The position numbers were made by a program, and so were the translations under genes. 64,000 nt of DNA from Algoriphagus sp. CAU 1675 (GTDB lineage: Bacteria > Bacteroidota > Bacteroidia > Cytophagales > Cyclobacteriaceae). Below the pieces are notes generated by a model. The model saw only the letters and a program-made list of their open reading frames with translations. It did no database searches and was not told the DNA's origin. Shown here in pieces: positions 24,643 to 32,863 of this stretch. Position 1 is the stretch's first letter. Each line of letters opens with the position of its first letter. Location: positions 293,721 to 357,720 of the forward strand of contig NZ_JARHUI010000003.1 of assembly GCF_029222925.1 (NCBI RefSeq). Direction: 5' to 3'.

Positions 24643-26528
24643 TTGATTTCCTTAATATCCTGAGATTCCTCAAGTGAGGTGTTTATGTACTGGTCGTGTG
24701 CCTCACGGTGAATAAGCCCTGATTTCACAAAGTTGGCAATGTAACCTTCGGCTGTCTTTGCCGGAATGCTCATGGTTTTTGCTACTTCGAGGTACTTCTG
24801 ACGGTTGAAGGTATGTGGCAAGGCATATAGAAACTTCTCTTTCTTATTCAACCGAGCTGGCTTAGGCTCTTCTTGTGGAAGTTCTCCAAACACTTTACTG
24901 GAATGCTTCACCAGTACTTTGACCATTGAAAGCGAAGCTTGAAAATCCCTTTCCTCACAAATCATCTTCTTGGAAGTGTCGCCTGTTTGACAGCTTTTGG
25001 ATAATATCTCTCCAGTGGTGCTGTCGAATGCGCCAATATTTTTATCGTATTTAATGTGGCGCATTTCCATGATCCGCAAAGCGGAGAATATCATGCAGAT
25101 TCGGTAAGCAATCAAACCTAACCTTCTGATAGTGGCCATGTAGTCCAATCCTTGAAGGTTCATGTACTTTTCCTGTATCTGCCCAAAGAACTGGTTGAAT
25201 TGCTCCTGTTGGTCTGCCGTAAGGTAGAACTGCTTTGGCTCATTCTGCATGATTTCTTTATAGAGTTCATAGAACTCATTGCCCAAGGCTTCAAAGTAAT
25301 CGTCCAATCCGTTATCGGTCTGGCTTGCAAAAACATTTTTCCATACCGGGCGAACGTTCATGAAATAGAAGATGAAACGGCTGAATAAGCCGTTTTCAGC
25401 GTTGGGTATTAAAGCCGAAACTTGTTTTGGCGTTCCTGAAAGGACAGTAGAAAGACAAGGGCTTTCTATGTCCACAAACTCACGGTCGGTTCTGCGATAG
25501 TAGGAAATGGTTTCATGGTGAAAGGCTTTTCTAAAGCCATCACTGTAGTTTCCGTAATCGCTCTTGAAGGCATGGGCTAAGGTATCACCTTCGGTCTCGA
25601 ATATCAGACCTCTGCCATCACTATCACCCAAAAGCTGATAAGCTCCCGTTGAACTATTGTTGGCCGGAATGAACAGCATTTTTTCAGGTGGTTTGGCTGG
25701 CTTCTCGATACCGTCTTCCTTTCCCTTCTTGGAGTTGTATTCTGCCATTTCCAATTCATAGTGCTGTTTATGGAGTTTGGCTTGTTCCCTCAATTCTTTG
25801 TGAATGGGGTTGACCAACTGACGACAATGCACCAAGCGGCCTTTACCTGCGGATGCCTGGGCTGTAATGAATAGGAATAGATTGGGGAATACTCGTTTGC
25901 CATCATATATGCCCGATACTTTGGGCAAACATGCGCTGATAGCTCCGAGGGAACCGAGGAGGAGAATATCTCTTTCCTCATTGGATGTGGCAACCGCCAC
26001 AACCTTTTGCAGAAATTCAGGAAGTTCAGGAAACAAGGAATCTGGAAAGGTTGGCATTTCTTCCGGTTCCTGATTTTCGGGCTGGTGGTATTCAGATTGA
26101 CTACCATTCAGCTTTTCACTTTTGAAAGTTCGCTGATCCTTTTTTTCTGTCCGTGGAGGTGCTATGTCAATTCCTGCATCTTTGGCGAGGTAGAAAAAGG
26201 TCTTTAGTGAAACGCCATGACCTTTTGATTTCAAGCAATTGTCAAATTGCTTGTCGCACTCCGGTGCGGAATAGCCTGGATAAAACTGGCTCACCCTATG
26301 AAATAGGGTGCGGCCATTTTCTCCAAACTCATCAGAGAAGGCAAATCCGATATTTACCCAATCGCTATACGTGGAGGTAATATCTGTTCTGTTGGCTTCA
26401 ATGCTTTGGATGATGCGTTCTACTTCGTCTATATGAGAATCTGTATTGAAAGTTTGTTGCTCTGTAACTTTCGGTTGCGGGGTTGGCTGATTAAGCCAAT
26501 CCTGCGGATTGAATGTTTTTCTTTCCAT
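24633..26528 (-). CDS. DUF3987 primase/helicase-like replication protein
   Basis: 631 residues. The N-terminal part (about 30-120) resembles a PriCT-2 primase C-terminal domain (S-D-W-V-N-I-G-F-A-F, C-D-K-Q-F-D-N-C-L, S-L-K-T-F-F-Y-L-A). The central DUF3987 region has L-L-L-G-S-L-G-A-I-S-A-C-L-P, I-T-A-Q-A-S-A-G-K-G-R as a Walker A-like loop, and S-T-G-A. The C-terminus reads like a winged helix (A-K-T-A-E-G-Y-I-A-N-F-V). Such proteins follow BT4734/VirE_N proteins in Bacteroidota elements and are thought to act in element replication. It starts 3 nt after the primase-like gene upstream. Confidence 0.8.
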   Translation of the reverse strand: MERKTFNPQDWLNQPTPQPKVTEQQTFNTDSHIDEVERIIQSIEANRTDITSTYSDWVNIGFAFSDEFGENGRTLFHRVSQFYPGYSAPECDKQFDNCLKSKGHGVSLKTFFYLAKDAGIDIAPPRTEKKDQRTFKSEKLNGSQSEYHQPENQEPEEMPTFPDSLFPELPEFLQKVVAVATSNEERDILLLGSLGAISACLPKVSGIYDGKRVFPNLFLFITAQASAGKGRLVHCRQLVNPIHKELREQAKLHKQHYELEMAEYNSKKGKEDGIEKPAKPPEKMLFIPANNSSTGAYQLLGDSDGRGLIFETEGDTLAHAFKSDYGNYSDGFRKAFHHETISYYRRTDREFVDIESPCLSTVLSGTPKQVSALIPNAENGLFSRFIFYFMNVRPVWKNVFASQTDNGLDDYFEALGNEFYELYKEIMQNEPKQFYLTADQQEQFNQFFGQIQEKYMNLQGLDYMATIRRLGLIAYRICMIFSALRIMEMRHIKYDKNIGAFDSTTGEILSKSCQTGDTSKKMICEERDFQASLSMVKVLVKHSSKVFGELPQEEPKPARLNKKEKFLYALPHTFNRQKYLEVAKTMSIPAKTAEGYIANFVKSGLIHREAHDQYINTSLEESQDIKEIKEE

Positions 26529-26531
26529 GTC

Positions 26532-27506
26532 CTACAAGTATTTAGGATTGATGAATATTTCTGAATCATGCGGAAGGAAACAGGCTCTTGAAATGTCCTT
26601 TCCGGATTGGTCTATTTCGAGTTGGTAGGTGTGGGAAACGTAGTTTGCCACTGCCTTGAAATAGTCCTGGTGTTTTGCCTGCGTCAAGTCGATTGGAATT
26701 ACCCATTTGAGGCCATCACCTGAAGGAGATACAAACAGTAGCTCCGTTTCAAAGTAGTGGTCGTTGAGTAGTGCTGCCTTGAGTGAAGGAATGTCCTGAA
26801 TGTGGTCAAAATCGATTGTGAGCAAACCTGAATGTCTTTGAAGGTTTGCATCATTTCTCTTGGAGAAAGTGCCTGAGAAGGTCACATAATCGAAATTTTG
26901 AGCCTTATACTTTCTGGCTTCCTTCGGATCGGGAATTTTGCGGAGTGTACTTGTACACGAAGCAAATTCATTGCCTTTGATAAGGTGGTACACCTCAACC
27001 AAGGAGGCTTGCCGACTTGGGATTGTGTTGGTAACAGGCTTGTTGAAATAGCTGAAAACTGGCGCAGCCGGTTTGACTACTTCAGGAAGAGCAACCGTAG
27101 GTTGCGATTCTGCCTGAGCGTAAAAACCCTGTTGCTTACCGATCCGCAAATGCAGTTCTTCATTCAGCTTATCGAGAAGGGCTTGACCTTCGAGGCTGAA
27201 ATGCAGTGCTGCAAAATCAAAGACATTGCCTTGTGCAATAGCTTCTTCTGAATCGGTGTGGATGGCGCAGCCGTCAACAACTTTGATCAACAATGTGAGC
27301 TTGTCCTCATTAAAAGGGTTCTTAGAGGGTTTGCAGTCCCTTCCCGAAAGGGAAAGGACTGTTTGAGCACCTTTTGATTTATCTTTATTCGGTGTGCTCG
27401 AATCTCCAGAGTCGATTTCACCCGGATAGTACTGTCGCAGCACATAGGCGTAGATATTCAAGCCGTAGTGCGTTTTGTCGAGAATGGCTTTTCTACTTAC
27501 CTCCAT
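26532..27506 (-). CDS. BT4734/VirE_N family protein, predicted primase-polymerase
   Basis: 324 residues. The C-terminal two thirds hold the BT4734-like N-terminal domain: H-S-G-L-L-T-I-D-F-D-H-I with a metal-binding D-x-D, then F-V-S-P-S-G-D-G-L-K-W-V, and R-A-C-F-L-P-H-D. These fit the archaeo-eukaryotic primase core. The first 120 residues are variable. With the adjacent DUF3987 gene it forms the usual primase-helicase pair of Bacteroidota islands. Its ATG at 27506 overlaps the preceding HTH gene by 14 nt, so translation is coupled. The primase role is inferred from family analyses, not shown here. Confidence 0.75.
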   Translation of the reverse strand: MEVSRKAILDKTHYGLNIYAYVLRQYYPGEIDSGDSSTPNKDKSKGAQTVLSLSGRDCKPSKNPFNEDKLTLLIKVVDGCAIHTDSEEAIAQGNVFDFAALHFSLEGQALLDKLNEELHLRIGKQQGFYAQAESQPTVALPEVVKPAAPVFSYFNKPVTNTIPSRQASLVEVYHLIKGNEFASCTSTLRKIPDPKEARKYKAQNFDYVTFSGTFSKRNDANLQRHSGLLTIDFDHIQDIPSLKAALLNDHYFETELLFVSPSGDGLKWVIPIDLTQAKHQDYFKAVANYVSHTYQLEIDQSGKDISRACFLPHDSEIFINPKYL

Positions 27507-27789
27507 AGTGCTTTGATTTTGAAGGTGAGTAATTGGATTCCAGCAAGGCTTCTATATCAGAAACCTTGTAATAGAACTTGCCATTGATTCGGCTGTAGGG
27601 AAGAACCCCACTATCCCGAAGGGATTGGAGGGTTCTTTTGCTGATGTGAAGCGTTTGCATCACTACCTGTCCATCAATCCACTCTTCGCTGAATTGCTCC
27701 AAGCGTGATTTGTGGAAGTTGAGGAGGTAAGCTTTGACTGTTTTTATGTCTTGAGTTAGTGTCAAGATCATATCCATTATCTCGTTCAT
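27493..27789 (-). CDS. HTH (MerR/excisionase-like) DNA-binding protein
   Basis: 98 residues from the ATG at 27789, which overlaps the preceding stop as ATGA; the longer open frame to 27993 lies inside the upstream gene and is not used. A short helical lead is followed by a winged helix (V-V-M-Q-T-L-H-I-S-K-R-T-L-Q-S-L-R-D-S-G-V-L-P-Y), a wing (N-G-K-F-Y-Y-K), then D-I-E-A-L-L. This is the helix_turn_helix_17-type fold common upstream of primase genes in Bacteroidota islands. It may regulate the replication block or act as a directionality factor. Confidence 0.8.
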   Translation of the reverse strand: MNEIMDMILTLTQDIKTVKAYLLNFHKSRLEQFSEEWIDGQVVMQTLHISKRTLQSLRDSGVLPYSRINGKFYYKVSDIEALLESNYSPSKSKHYGGK

Positions 27790-28085
27790 AGCTTCACCCT
27801 CCCTTTCTTGATTAGGTAATCCGCAGCCCTTTGGTCTATTTCTTCCTGAGTGGAATTGCGGTTGCGTAGCAACCAGCTTTCCAACTCGCTTCTTTTGAAA
27901 TAGAGCTTCTTTCCATTGGGCTTGTAGTGCGGAATGCTCCCTGCACTTGTCAATTTGTACAAGTGAGATTGGGAAAGCTCCAGATACTGGCAAGCTTCAT
28001 TGAAGTTTAAAACTTCCTTTGTGTAAATCCCCTGGCTCTCAATTAGGCGTTGGAGATTTTCAAGACGTTCAATTATTTCGTCCAT
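27786..28085 (-). CDS. Excisionase-family HTH DNA-binding protein
   Basis: 99 residues. A helical N-terminus is followed by N-F-N-E-A-C-Q-Y-L-E-L-S-Q-S-H-L-Y-K-L-T and I-P-H-Y-K-P-N-G-K-K-L-Y-F-K-R-S-E-L: the winged HTH of excisionase/MerR-like proteins. The C-terminus is basic (I-K-K-G-R-V-K-L). It is first in the four-gene replication block, with a 4-nt overlap to the next HTH gene. A cluster of AGTGTCG iterons lies 119-139 nt upstream and may be its binding sites. It may act as an Xis-like factor or as an activator of the block. Confidence 0.8.
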   Translation of the reverse strand: MDEIIERLENLQRLIESQGIYTKEVLNFNEACQYLELSQSHLYKLTSAGSIPHYKPNGKKLYFKRSELESWLLRNRNSTQEEIDQRAADYLIKKGRVKL

Positions 28086-28203
28086 GACTTAATCAATTAT
28101 GAATTAGGAAATGGACATCTGGCCAAATGTCATCTTCGATTGTCGAAGACAGGGCTAAATTAGAATGGCTAACAGGGCGTTATGAGTGCAGAATGGCGGG
28201 GGG

Positions 28204-28224
28204 AGTGTCGAGTGTCGAGTGTCG
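28204..28224 (+). repeat. Three tandem AGTGTCG iterons
   Basis: Three perfect 7-bp copies (28204-28210, 28211-28217, 28218-28224), plus a fourth isolated copy at 28303-28309. They lie upstream of the replication block and downstream of the RteC/DUF6617-like gene. Confidence 0.7.
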
Positions 28225-28225
28225 A

Positions 28226-28256
28226 GTGGGCTGAAAAAAAGAATAGCCCACTTTTT
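28226..28256 (+). terminator. Hairpin followed by T7
   Basis: TGGGCT and AGCCCA pair around an A-rich loop, and the plus strand continues CTTTTTTT. As annotated genes here run on the minus strand, it may insulate against plus-strand transcription or act as a weak terminator of the integrase operon. Confidence 0.4.
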
Positions 28257-28316
28257 TTGAAAAAGAGGGCTAAACAAAAACAGAAAAAAGATAATAGGAG
28301 TAAAGTGTCGAGCGGC

Positions 28317-29333
28317 TTATTTCAGCAATGAAATAGCGGATTCCAATAAATGGCCTGTTGACTTGGGAGCTTGATTTTTCCTAAGACCTTCATGTTCGAA
28401 GAATGATCCATCAGTTTTAATAAAGCATTTGCAAGCAACTTTCCATTGGTTTTGCTTTAGGTCTGCAACCAATTTGTATTTAGTGTAAAGCAATTTGACG
28501 AAGTAATAGAACTCACTTACGTTGCCTGTCCAGACAATGGGAGTTTTGATTTCGTCTCCTGAGAAAATCTTTCTGAAACTGGATAGCTGAGTTTCTTTGC
28601 TAATGAAATTGTTCTTTTTGAGGCTATCACATAAATCAGTTAGCTTGTCTGGACTTGTGCTGAATTGCTTGTAGGTAAATGAATGAAATGAATTTACCGT
28701 TGGTTCGGGTTGGGACTTTTTAGTTGGTTCTTTCTTTGCTTCAACTTCAATGATTTGAATCTCGGTCAATAAAGCTTTTTGCGGTATTGGTTCAAGTAGT
28801 AGCTGGGTGTAAAAATCCTCTATCACCAACTTGTCATCAATCCAAGTGCTGAAAGCATCTTGGATTTCGAGGTAAAGTTGCATGTATGCAAGCTTTAGCA
28901 ATTGGATGATATAGGTGTTGGCTTTGTGTGCCTGGTCAAACTCAATGGAAGCTTTCTTGGGATCAATGTATGTCAAATCAAAGTCCTTCTCTTTAATCAG
29001 CTTTCCAATGTCTTTTAAGCGGGTCTTTAAACGCTTGTTCAAAGTATCATCCAGCCAATAGCGGATGAGGTTTTCAGTATCATCTTCACTGATGAGGTTG
29101 TAGAGCCTTTCAATGTCCGTTTTGAGGGTGTTTAGAATCAGCTTTGAGTAGTACTTGGTTTTGTTGTCAAAAGGCCTTTCAAATTTGATTTCATACCGGA
29201 ATTGATAATCAGTGGAGGCTTCTTTTAGGGCACGGAACTTTGGAGCAAACTTTTCGTCCACGCTGTTTTTCTCTGACCAAGGGCGAAGCCCCTGGTAGAG
29301 AATGTCGTCAAGTATTTTTGTTTGATTGCTCAT
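28317..29333 (-). CDS. RteC/DUF6617-like protein of integrative elements
   Basis: 338 residues, largely helical and rich in Lys and Glu. The C-terminal part has I-V-W-T-G-N-V-S-E-F-Y-Y-F-V-K-L-L-Y, then W-K-V-A-C-K-C-F and D-G-S-F-F-E-H-E-G-L-R-K. That layout matches the C-terminal region of RteC-like and DUF6617 proteins in Bacteroidota elements, where RteC activates excision in CTnDOT. The match is from pattern memory, so the exact family is uncertain. The start overlaps the integrase stop by 4 nt (ATGA), so it is co-expressed with the integrase and plausibly regulates excision or transfer. Confidence 0.5.
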   Translation of the reverse strand: MSNQTKILDDILYQGLRPWSEKNSVDEKFAPKFRALKEASTDYQFRYEIKFERPFDNKTKYYSKLILNTLKTDIERLYNLISEDDTENLIRYWLDDTLNKRLKTRLKDIGKLIKEKDFDLTYIDPKKASIEFDQAHKANTYIIQLLKLAYMQLYLEIQDAFSTWIDDKLVIEDFYTQLLLEPIPQKALLTEIQIIEVEAKKEPTKKSQPEPTVNSFHSFTYKQFSTSPDKLTDLCDSLKKNNFISKETQLSSFRKIFSGDEIKTPIVWTGNVSEFYYFVKLLYTKYKLVADLKQNQWKVACKCFIKTDGSFFEHEGLRKNQAPKSTGHLLESAISLLK

Positions 29334-30424
29334 AGGTCAAGTTTGATTTTACTGGCTGCCTCTTTTTTCTTGTCGTCTATGATTTTCGCATAGACTTGAG
29401 TTGTTTTTAGCTCCCTATGGCCTAAGAGCTTTGAAACCGTGTAAATGTCGGTTCCCATTGTAAGCTGCAATGTTGCGTAGGTATGACGGGCGCAATGGAA
29501 AGTGATTGTTTTGGAGATTCCGGCTTTCATCATCCATTGTTGCAATTTCAGGTTGTGCCATGCTGAGTATTTCAATCCTTTAAACACTCGCTCGTCTTTA
29601 TCTTGGCGTTCGCCAAGCAAGCCAACGGCTTGTTCTGAGATTGGGAGTGTTTCTGCTCCTTTGGTTTTCTTCTGTCTGAATCGGATGTAGTAACCCCGAT
29701 CATTTGAATGTTGCACTTCGGACCATAAGAGTTTATTTATGTCTGACCAGCGAAGTCCTGTAAGGCAAGAAAAAATGAATGCTGTCTTCAATTGGGTGTT
29801 TTCACATTCGGTATTCGCAGCTGCTTGCAGTTCTTCCAGTGTCAAAAACTCTCTTTCCGGTTCTCCCTGCTTGAATGCTTCTACTCCTTCACTGGGATTG
29901 GTTGGAATGATACCATCCTTTACGGCTTGCTTTAAGGCAGCCCGAAACTTGTTGAAATAGGAGTACTTTGAATTTTGAGATAGTTTCTGAACTCCATGGG
30001 CTATGGCCTTCTTGTCCAGGTATTCTTTGAAGTCCTGCACGAACTCTCTATTCACAAATTCAAAAGAAATGTCTTGCGGCATGAACTTCTTGAAGTGCTT
30101 GATCATGCTATCCCAATTCCCGTAATTTCCTGCGCTGTCCTTGCGTTTATTGGCAAGCAATTGCAGGTAGGCAGTGAAACTACCTTTTAGTTTTTCATTG
30201 TCACGAAAACCGTAAGTGCCGTTTTGAATTTCAATCTGCCTTTGCGCTCGGATGGTTTCAGCCAATTGCTGGGTCTTCTTATTGATTTCCTTTTGCTCTT
30301 TAGTTTTCGGGTTAGGCTCTAGGTAGAGATTTAGGTATTCTGTTTTCCTTTTGCCCTTGTTGTAGTAATCAAGGTACAGGCTGGTCTTTCCGCCCTGGTT
30401 CCTTTGTCTGAGTGTTACTTTCAT
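29330..30424 (-). CDS. Tyrosine recombinase (integrase) of the island
   Basis: 364 residues. The N-terminal Arm-DNA-binding segment (about 1-60) is followed by a SAM-like core-binding domain (about 95-190) and the catalytic domain. The catalytic residues are visible: Arg in [10 protein letters not shown], His-x-x-Arg in F-H-C-A-R-H-T-Y, His in L-L-G-H-R-E-L, and the nucleophile Tyr in T-T-Q-V-Y-A-K-I. It lies 600 bp from the mnmE attachment repeat, as expected for the enzyme that inserted the island. It overlaps the excisionase-like gene upstream and the RteC-like gene downstream by 4 nt each. Confidence 0.92.
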   Translation of the reverse strand: MKVTLRQRNQGGKTSLYLDYYNKGKRKTEYLNLYLEPNPKTKEQKEINKKTQQLAETIRAQRQIEIQNGTYGFRDNEKLKGSFTAYLQLLANKRKDSAGNYGNWDSMIKHFKKFMPQDISFEFVNREFVQDFKEYLDKKAIAHGVQKLSQNSKYSYFNKFRAALKQAVKDGIIPTNPSEGVEAFKQGEPEREFLTLEELQAAANTECENTQLKTAFIFSCLTGLRWSDINKLLWSEVQHSNDRGYYIRFRQKKTKGAETLPISEQAVGLLGERQDKDERVFKGLKYSAWHNLKLQQWMMKAGISKTITFHCARHTYATLQLTMGTDIYTVSKLLGHRELKTTQVYAKIIDDKKKEAASKIKLDL

Positions 30425-30774
30425 GCCTGAAACAGTTTATCGATTTCGGTTCTCCTTATTATGGTGCGTCTGCCAAGTTTGGCCGCTTTGATTGTACCGG
30501 ACTTGATTTGACGGTAGATAGTCATGCGACTTGCTCCAAGTAGCTTGCAGGTTTCTTCGATGCTTAGAAAGTCTTTGCTTCCTAACTGATCTTCTTGGAA
30601 CTCTAAACGCTGATGGGAGACAGGAGCCACTTCTTGTAGCTTAGCATCCCGCTTGCGCTTCTTATAATTTCGGGATGCACATGTATGGCTACAGAATTGG
30701 GTAACCGTAGTCTTTGCGATGAATGACTCACCACAGTGCTGACAGATCTTCGGTATCTCAATGTTGCTGCTCAC
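30421..30774 (-). CDS. Excisionase-like HTH protein with N-terminal zinc ribbon
   Basis: 117 residues. Residues 10-33 form a zinc-finger-like C-Q-H-C ... F-C-S-H-T-C. After a charged linker, the C-terminal half is a MerR/excisionase-type winged HTH ([20 protein letters not shown], then [10 protein letters not shown]). Stop and integrase start overlap as ATGA. Genes in this place usually encode the recombination directionality factor or integrase regulator. Four 10-bp-spaced TGTATC repeats just upstream are its likely target. Confidence 0.8.
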   Translation of the reverse strand: MSSNIEIPKICQHCGESFIAKTTVTQFCSHTCASRNYKKRKRDAKLQEVAPVSHQRLEFQEDQLGSKDFLSIEETCKLLGASRMTIYRQIKSGTIKAAKLGRRTIIRRTEIDKLFQA

Positions 30775-30809
30775 GTGTTTCCTTTTGTGGGCTTGTTTCT
30801 GTCACTGGA

Positions 30810-30849
30810 TGTATCTGATTGTATCAGTATGTATCCTGATGTAACATCA
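30810..30849 (+). repeat. Four TGTATC/TGTAAC repeats at 10-bp spacing
   Basis: TGTATC begins at 30810, 30820 and 30830, and TGTAAC at 30840, an exact helical-turn period. The sites all face one side of the DNA between the excisionase-like gene and mnmE. TGTATC is also the core of the attachment repeat. Confidence 0.7.
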
Positions 30850-30906
30850 TCTCGCCATTGCTCAAAAAATCTGTTGCTACCAACAAACTTGTTTCTAGTA
30901 ACAACT

Positions 30907-30951
30907 GATTAGCAACAAATATACGGAAAAAAAGGGATAATTAGCAACAAA
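30907..30951 (+). repeat. Paired TTAGCAAC motifs inside the right border
   Basis: GATTAGCAACAAA (30907-30919) and AATTAGCAACAAA (30939-30951) mirror the pair at 3026-3049 at the other border, in the same orientation. An inverted GTTGCTAC lies at 30873-30880. Confidence 0.55.
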
Positions 30952-31015
30952 CAAAGGAAGGAAAAACAGACTAAAAGCAAGAATAAGAAGGGTTTAGAGT
31001 AGAAAAGGAAACCTA

Positions 31016-31034
31016 ATTACTTTCCGATACAAAA
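31016..31034 (-). repeat. Attachment repeat at the mnmE 3' end
   Basis: attactttccgatacaaaa contains the stop and last codons of mnmE (C-I-G-K-stop on the minus strand). It is the partner of 2972-2990. The element supplies or preserves these codons, so MnmE stays intact after insertion. Confidence 0.75.
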
Positions 31035-32399
31035 CTTGCTGAAGATGTTAGCCAAAAGGTCATCGGTTGTGATCTCTCCGGTAATCTCTCCCAAAAAATG
31101 TAAGGATCTACGGATATCCATTGCCAGGAAGTCATTGCTAACTTCTTGATCCAGACCTGTCAATACATCTAGAAGTGATTCCCTTGTTTTGGTCAATGAG
31201 TCGTAATGCCGGATATTGGTTACCACTGTATTTCCAGTCTTGAATTTATCCAAATTAACCAGTTCCAGAATCTTAGCTTTTAACCCTTCCAGATTTTCTT
31301 TTTGTCCGGCGGAAATAAAAATGGTGTCCGGATGGGATTCTTTTAATTCATTGACTAATTGAGGATTGGACTTATCTATTTTGTTCGCTACTTTAATAAA
31401 AGGAACCCCCAAGTTTTCCAGTTTATTGATGTCCCGATTGATCTCTATAAGGTCAGTATCGCTTAGGTCAAAGAGGTAGAGAATCAGGGAAGCTGTCTTC
31501 ATTTTTTCCTGAGTCCTGCTCACTCCGATAGCCTCTATAGTATCGGTAGTTTCTCTCAATCCCGCTGTATCGATAAACCTGAAAATAACCCCACCTATAT
31601 TGATCTCATCTTCTATGAAGTCTCGGGTTGTACCTGCAATGTCGGAGACGATGGCTTTTTCTTCATTCAAAAGGGCATTTAGGAGGGTGGATTTTCCCGC
31701 ATTCGGTTTGCCAGCTATGACTGTCGGCACCCCGTTTTTGATCACATTTCCGAGATCAAAACTCAAAATCAATTCCTCAACGACCCTTAAAATCCGTTCC
31801 ACTAGATGCCTAAGGTCTTTTCTACTCGCGAATTCCACATCTTCTTCGGAAAAATCCAATTCCAATTCTATCATAGAAGCAAAATGGATCAGCTGATTTC
31901 TTAATTCCTGAATTTCCGAACTGAATCCACCTCTCATTTGATTGAGCGCTGCTTGATGCGAGGCTTCTGAATCAGAGTGTATCAAATCTGCAACCGCCTC
32001 AGCTTGGGCCAAATCAAACTGTCCGTGCAAAAATGCCCGTTGGGTGAATTCCCCAGGTTTTGCGAGCCGAACTCCTTTTTTTACAAAAAGCCGGATTACT
32101 TGATTGATAATATAGGATGAACCATGTGTGGAAATCTCTACCACATTTTCTTTGGTAAATGATTTCGGGGCAATAAAAATCGAAACCAACACCTCATCAA
32201 TGATTTTTTCTCCATCCCGTATGGTTCCAAAATGGATGGTGTGGGAGGCTTGCTCTTCTAGGTTTTTCCCATGGAAAACCTCATTTACAACTTTGATGGC
32301 ATCTTTTCCAGAAAGCCTAATAACAGCAATAGCTCCGACACCTTGTGGAGTTGCCAGAGCTATAATGGTATCTTCCCGCTCAGCGAGTGAAAAACTCAT
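31017..32399 (-). CDS. mnmE: tRNA uridine-5-carboxymethylaminomethyl(34) synthesis GTPase MnmE
   Basis: 460 residues, full length. The N-terminal tetrahydrofolate-binding domain (D-T-I-I-A-L-A-T-P-Q-G-V-G) is followed by a helical domain interrupted by the G domain: G1 at G-K-P-N-A-G-K-S-T-L, G3 D-T-A-G-L-R, G4 N-K-I-D. It ends with the invariant F-C-I-G-K carrying the functional Cys. With MnmG it modifies the wobble uridine of several tRNAs. The ATG overlaps the thioredoxin-like gene by 4 nt, so it ends the metal-uptake operon. The last codons are the integration target of the 28-kb island, which has separated the gene from its terminator. Confidence 0.97.
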   Translation of the reverse strand: MSFSLAEREDTIIALATPQGVGAIAVIRLSGKDAIKVVNEVFHGKNLEEQASHTIHFGTIRDGEKIIDEVLVSIFIAPKSFTKENVVEISTHGSSYIINQVIRLFVKKGVRLAKPGEFTQRAFLHGQFDLAQAEAVADLIHSDSEASHQAALNQMRGGFSSEIQELRNQLIHFASMIELELDFSEEDVEFASRKDLRHLVERILRVVEELILSFDLGNVIKNGVPTVIAGKPNAGKSTLLNALLNEEKAIVSDIAGTTRDFIEDEINIGGVIFRFIDTAGLRETTDTIEAIGVSRTQEKMKTASLILYLFDLSDTDLIEINRDINKLENLGVPFIKVANKIDKSNPQLVNELKESHPDTIFISAGQKENLEGLKAKILELVNLDKFKTGNTVVTNIRHYDSLTKTRESLLDVLTGLDQEVSNDFLAMDIRRSLHFLGEITGEITTDDLLANIFSKFCIGK

Positions 32400-32863
32400 G
32401 GTTTTATTCTAAATGCTTTTTCTACTACTTCATTTATTCCTTTCAGAAAATCCACAGGAGGCCTGTAGCCGGGGAGTTGAGTAATATTTTGAAGTGTGGG
32501 TTCAATGATCACAAAATTGGGATAGGAGCGGACCCTCATCGCGCTAGCCATTTGTGCTTCGCTATAGGTCTTTCCCATAAATTCGAAGGTCCTTTCGGTA
32601 TCCTCGGCATTCAACTTTACTGCATAAAAATTTTCATTGACATAAGAAATGACCTCCGGATCAGTGAACGTATTCTTATCCATTACCTTGCACCATCCAC
32701 ACCAATCGGTATATACATCTACCAAAAGCATTTTTGGATTGGCTTGGTTGGCAGCTACAGCTTCTTCAAATTTCAGCCACTCGATTTTTTCTTGGCTAAG
32801 ACCAATTTGGGCTGAAATCAGAAAAAGGAATAGGATAAGATATTTCTTCATTTTCAAATTCAT
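32396..32863 (-). CDS. Thioredoxin-fold protein, periplasmic
   Basis: 155 residues. A signal peptide (L-I-L-F-L-F-L-I-S-A ending G-L-S-Q) directs it to the periplasm. The Trx-like domain has D-W-C-G-W-C-K as its redox pair and an S-Y-P-N-F segment in the cis-Pro position. The C-G-W-C-K-V-M motif is that of DUF255-like/thioredoxin_7 proteins of Bacteroidota, thought to be disulfide reductases. It lies directly upstream of mnmE (4-nt overlap) and just after the permease gene. Substrates are unknown. Confidence 0.85.
   Translation of the reverse strand: MNLKMKKYLILFLFLISAQIGLSQEKIEWLKFEEAVAANQANPKMLLVDVYTDWCGWCKVMDKNTFTDPEVISYVNENFYAVKLNAEDTERTFEFMGKTYSEAQMASAMRVRSYPNFVIIEPTLQNITQLPGYRPPVDFLKGINEVVEKAFRIKP

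Larger units (their letters stand above)
2972..31032. mobile_element. 28-kb integrated island at the mnmE 3' end, with metal-resistance and defence cargo
   Basis: The borders are defined by an imperfect 19-bp direct repeat (2972-2990 and 31016-31034) that encodes the MnmE C-terminus. A tyrosine recombinase and an excisionase-like gene lie at the mnmE end. Pairs of GATTAGCAAC/AATTAGCAAC motifs lie just inside both ends. Inside are a predicted primase pair, HTH proteins, a divalent-metal efflux cluster, a mercury-uptake type operon and a long defence operon. I see no relaxase, coupling protein or type IV secretion gene, so it looks mobilisable or immobile rather than self-conjugative. The 3' end of trmE/mnmE is a known island target (for example SGI1 in Salmonella). 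Confidence 0.8.

Noticed and set aside
27790-27993. N-terminal extension of the second HTH protein
   Set aside because: It lies within the preceding HTH gene; the ATGA-coupled start at 27789 fits the family length.
28204-28224. Possible CRISPR array
   Set aside because: The 7-bp units are directly tandem without spacers, and no cas gene is present.
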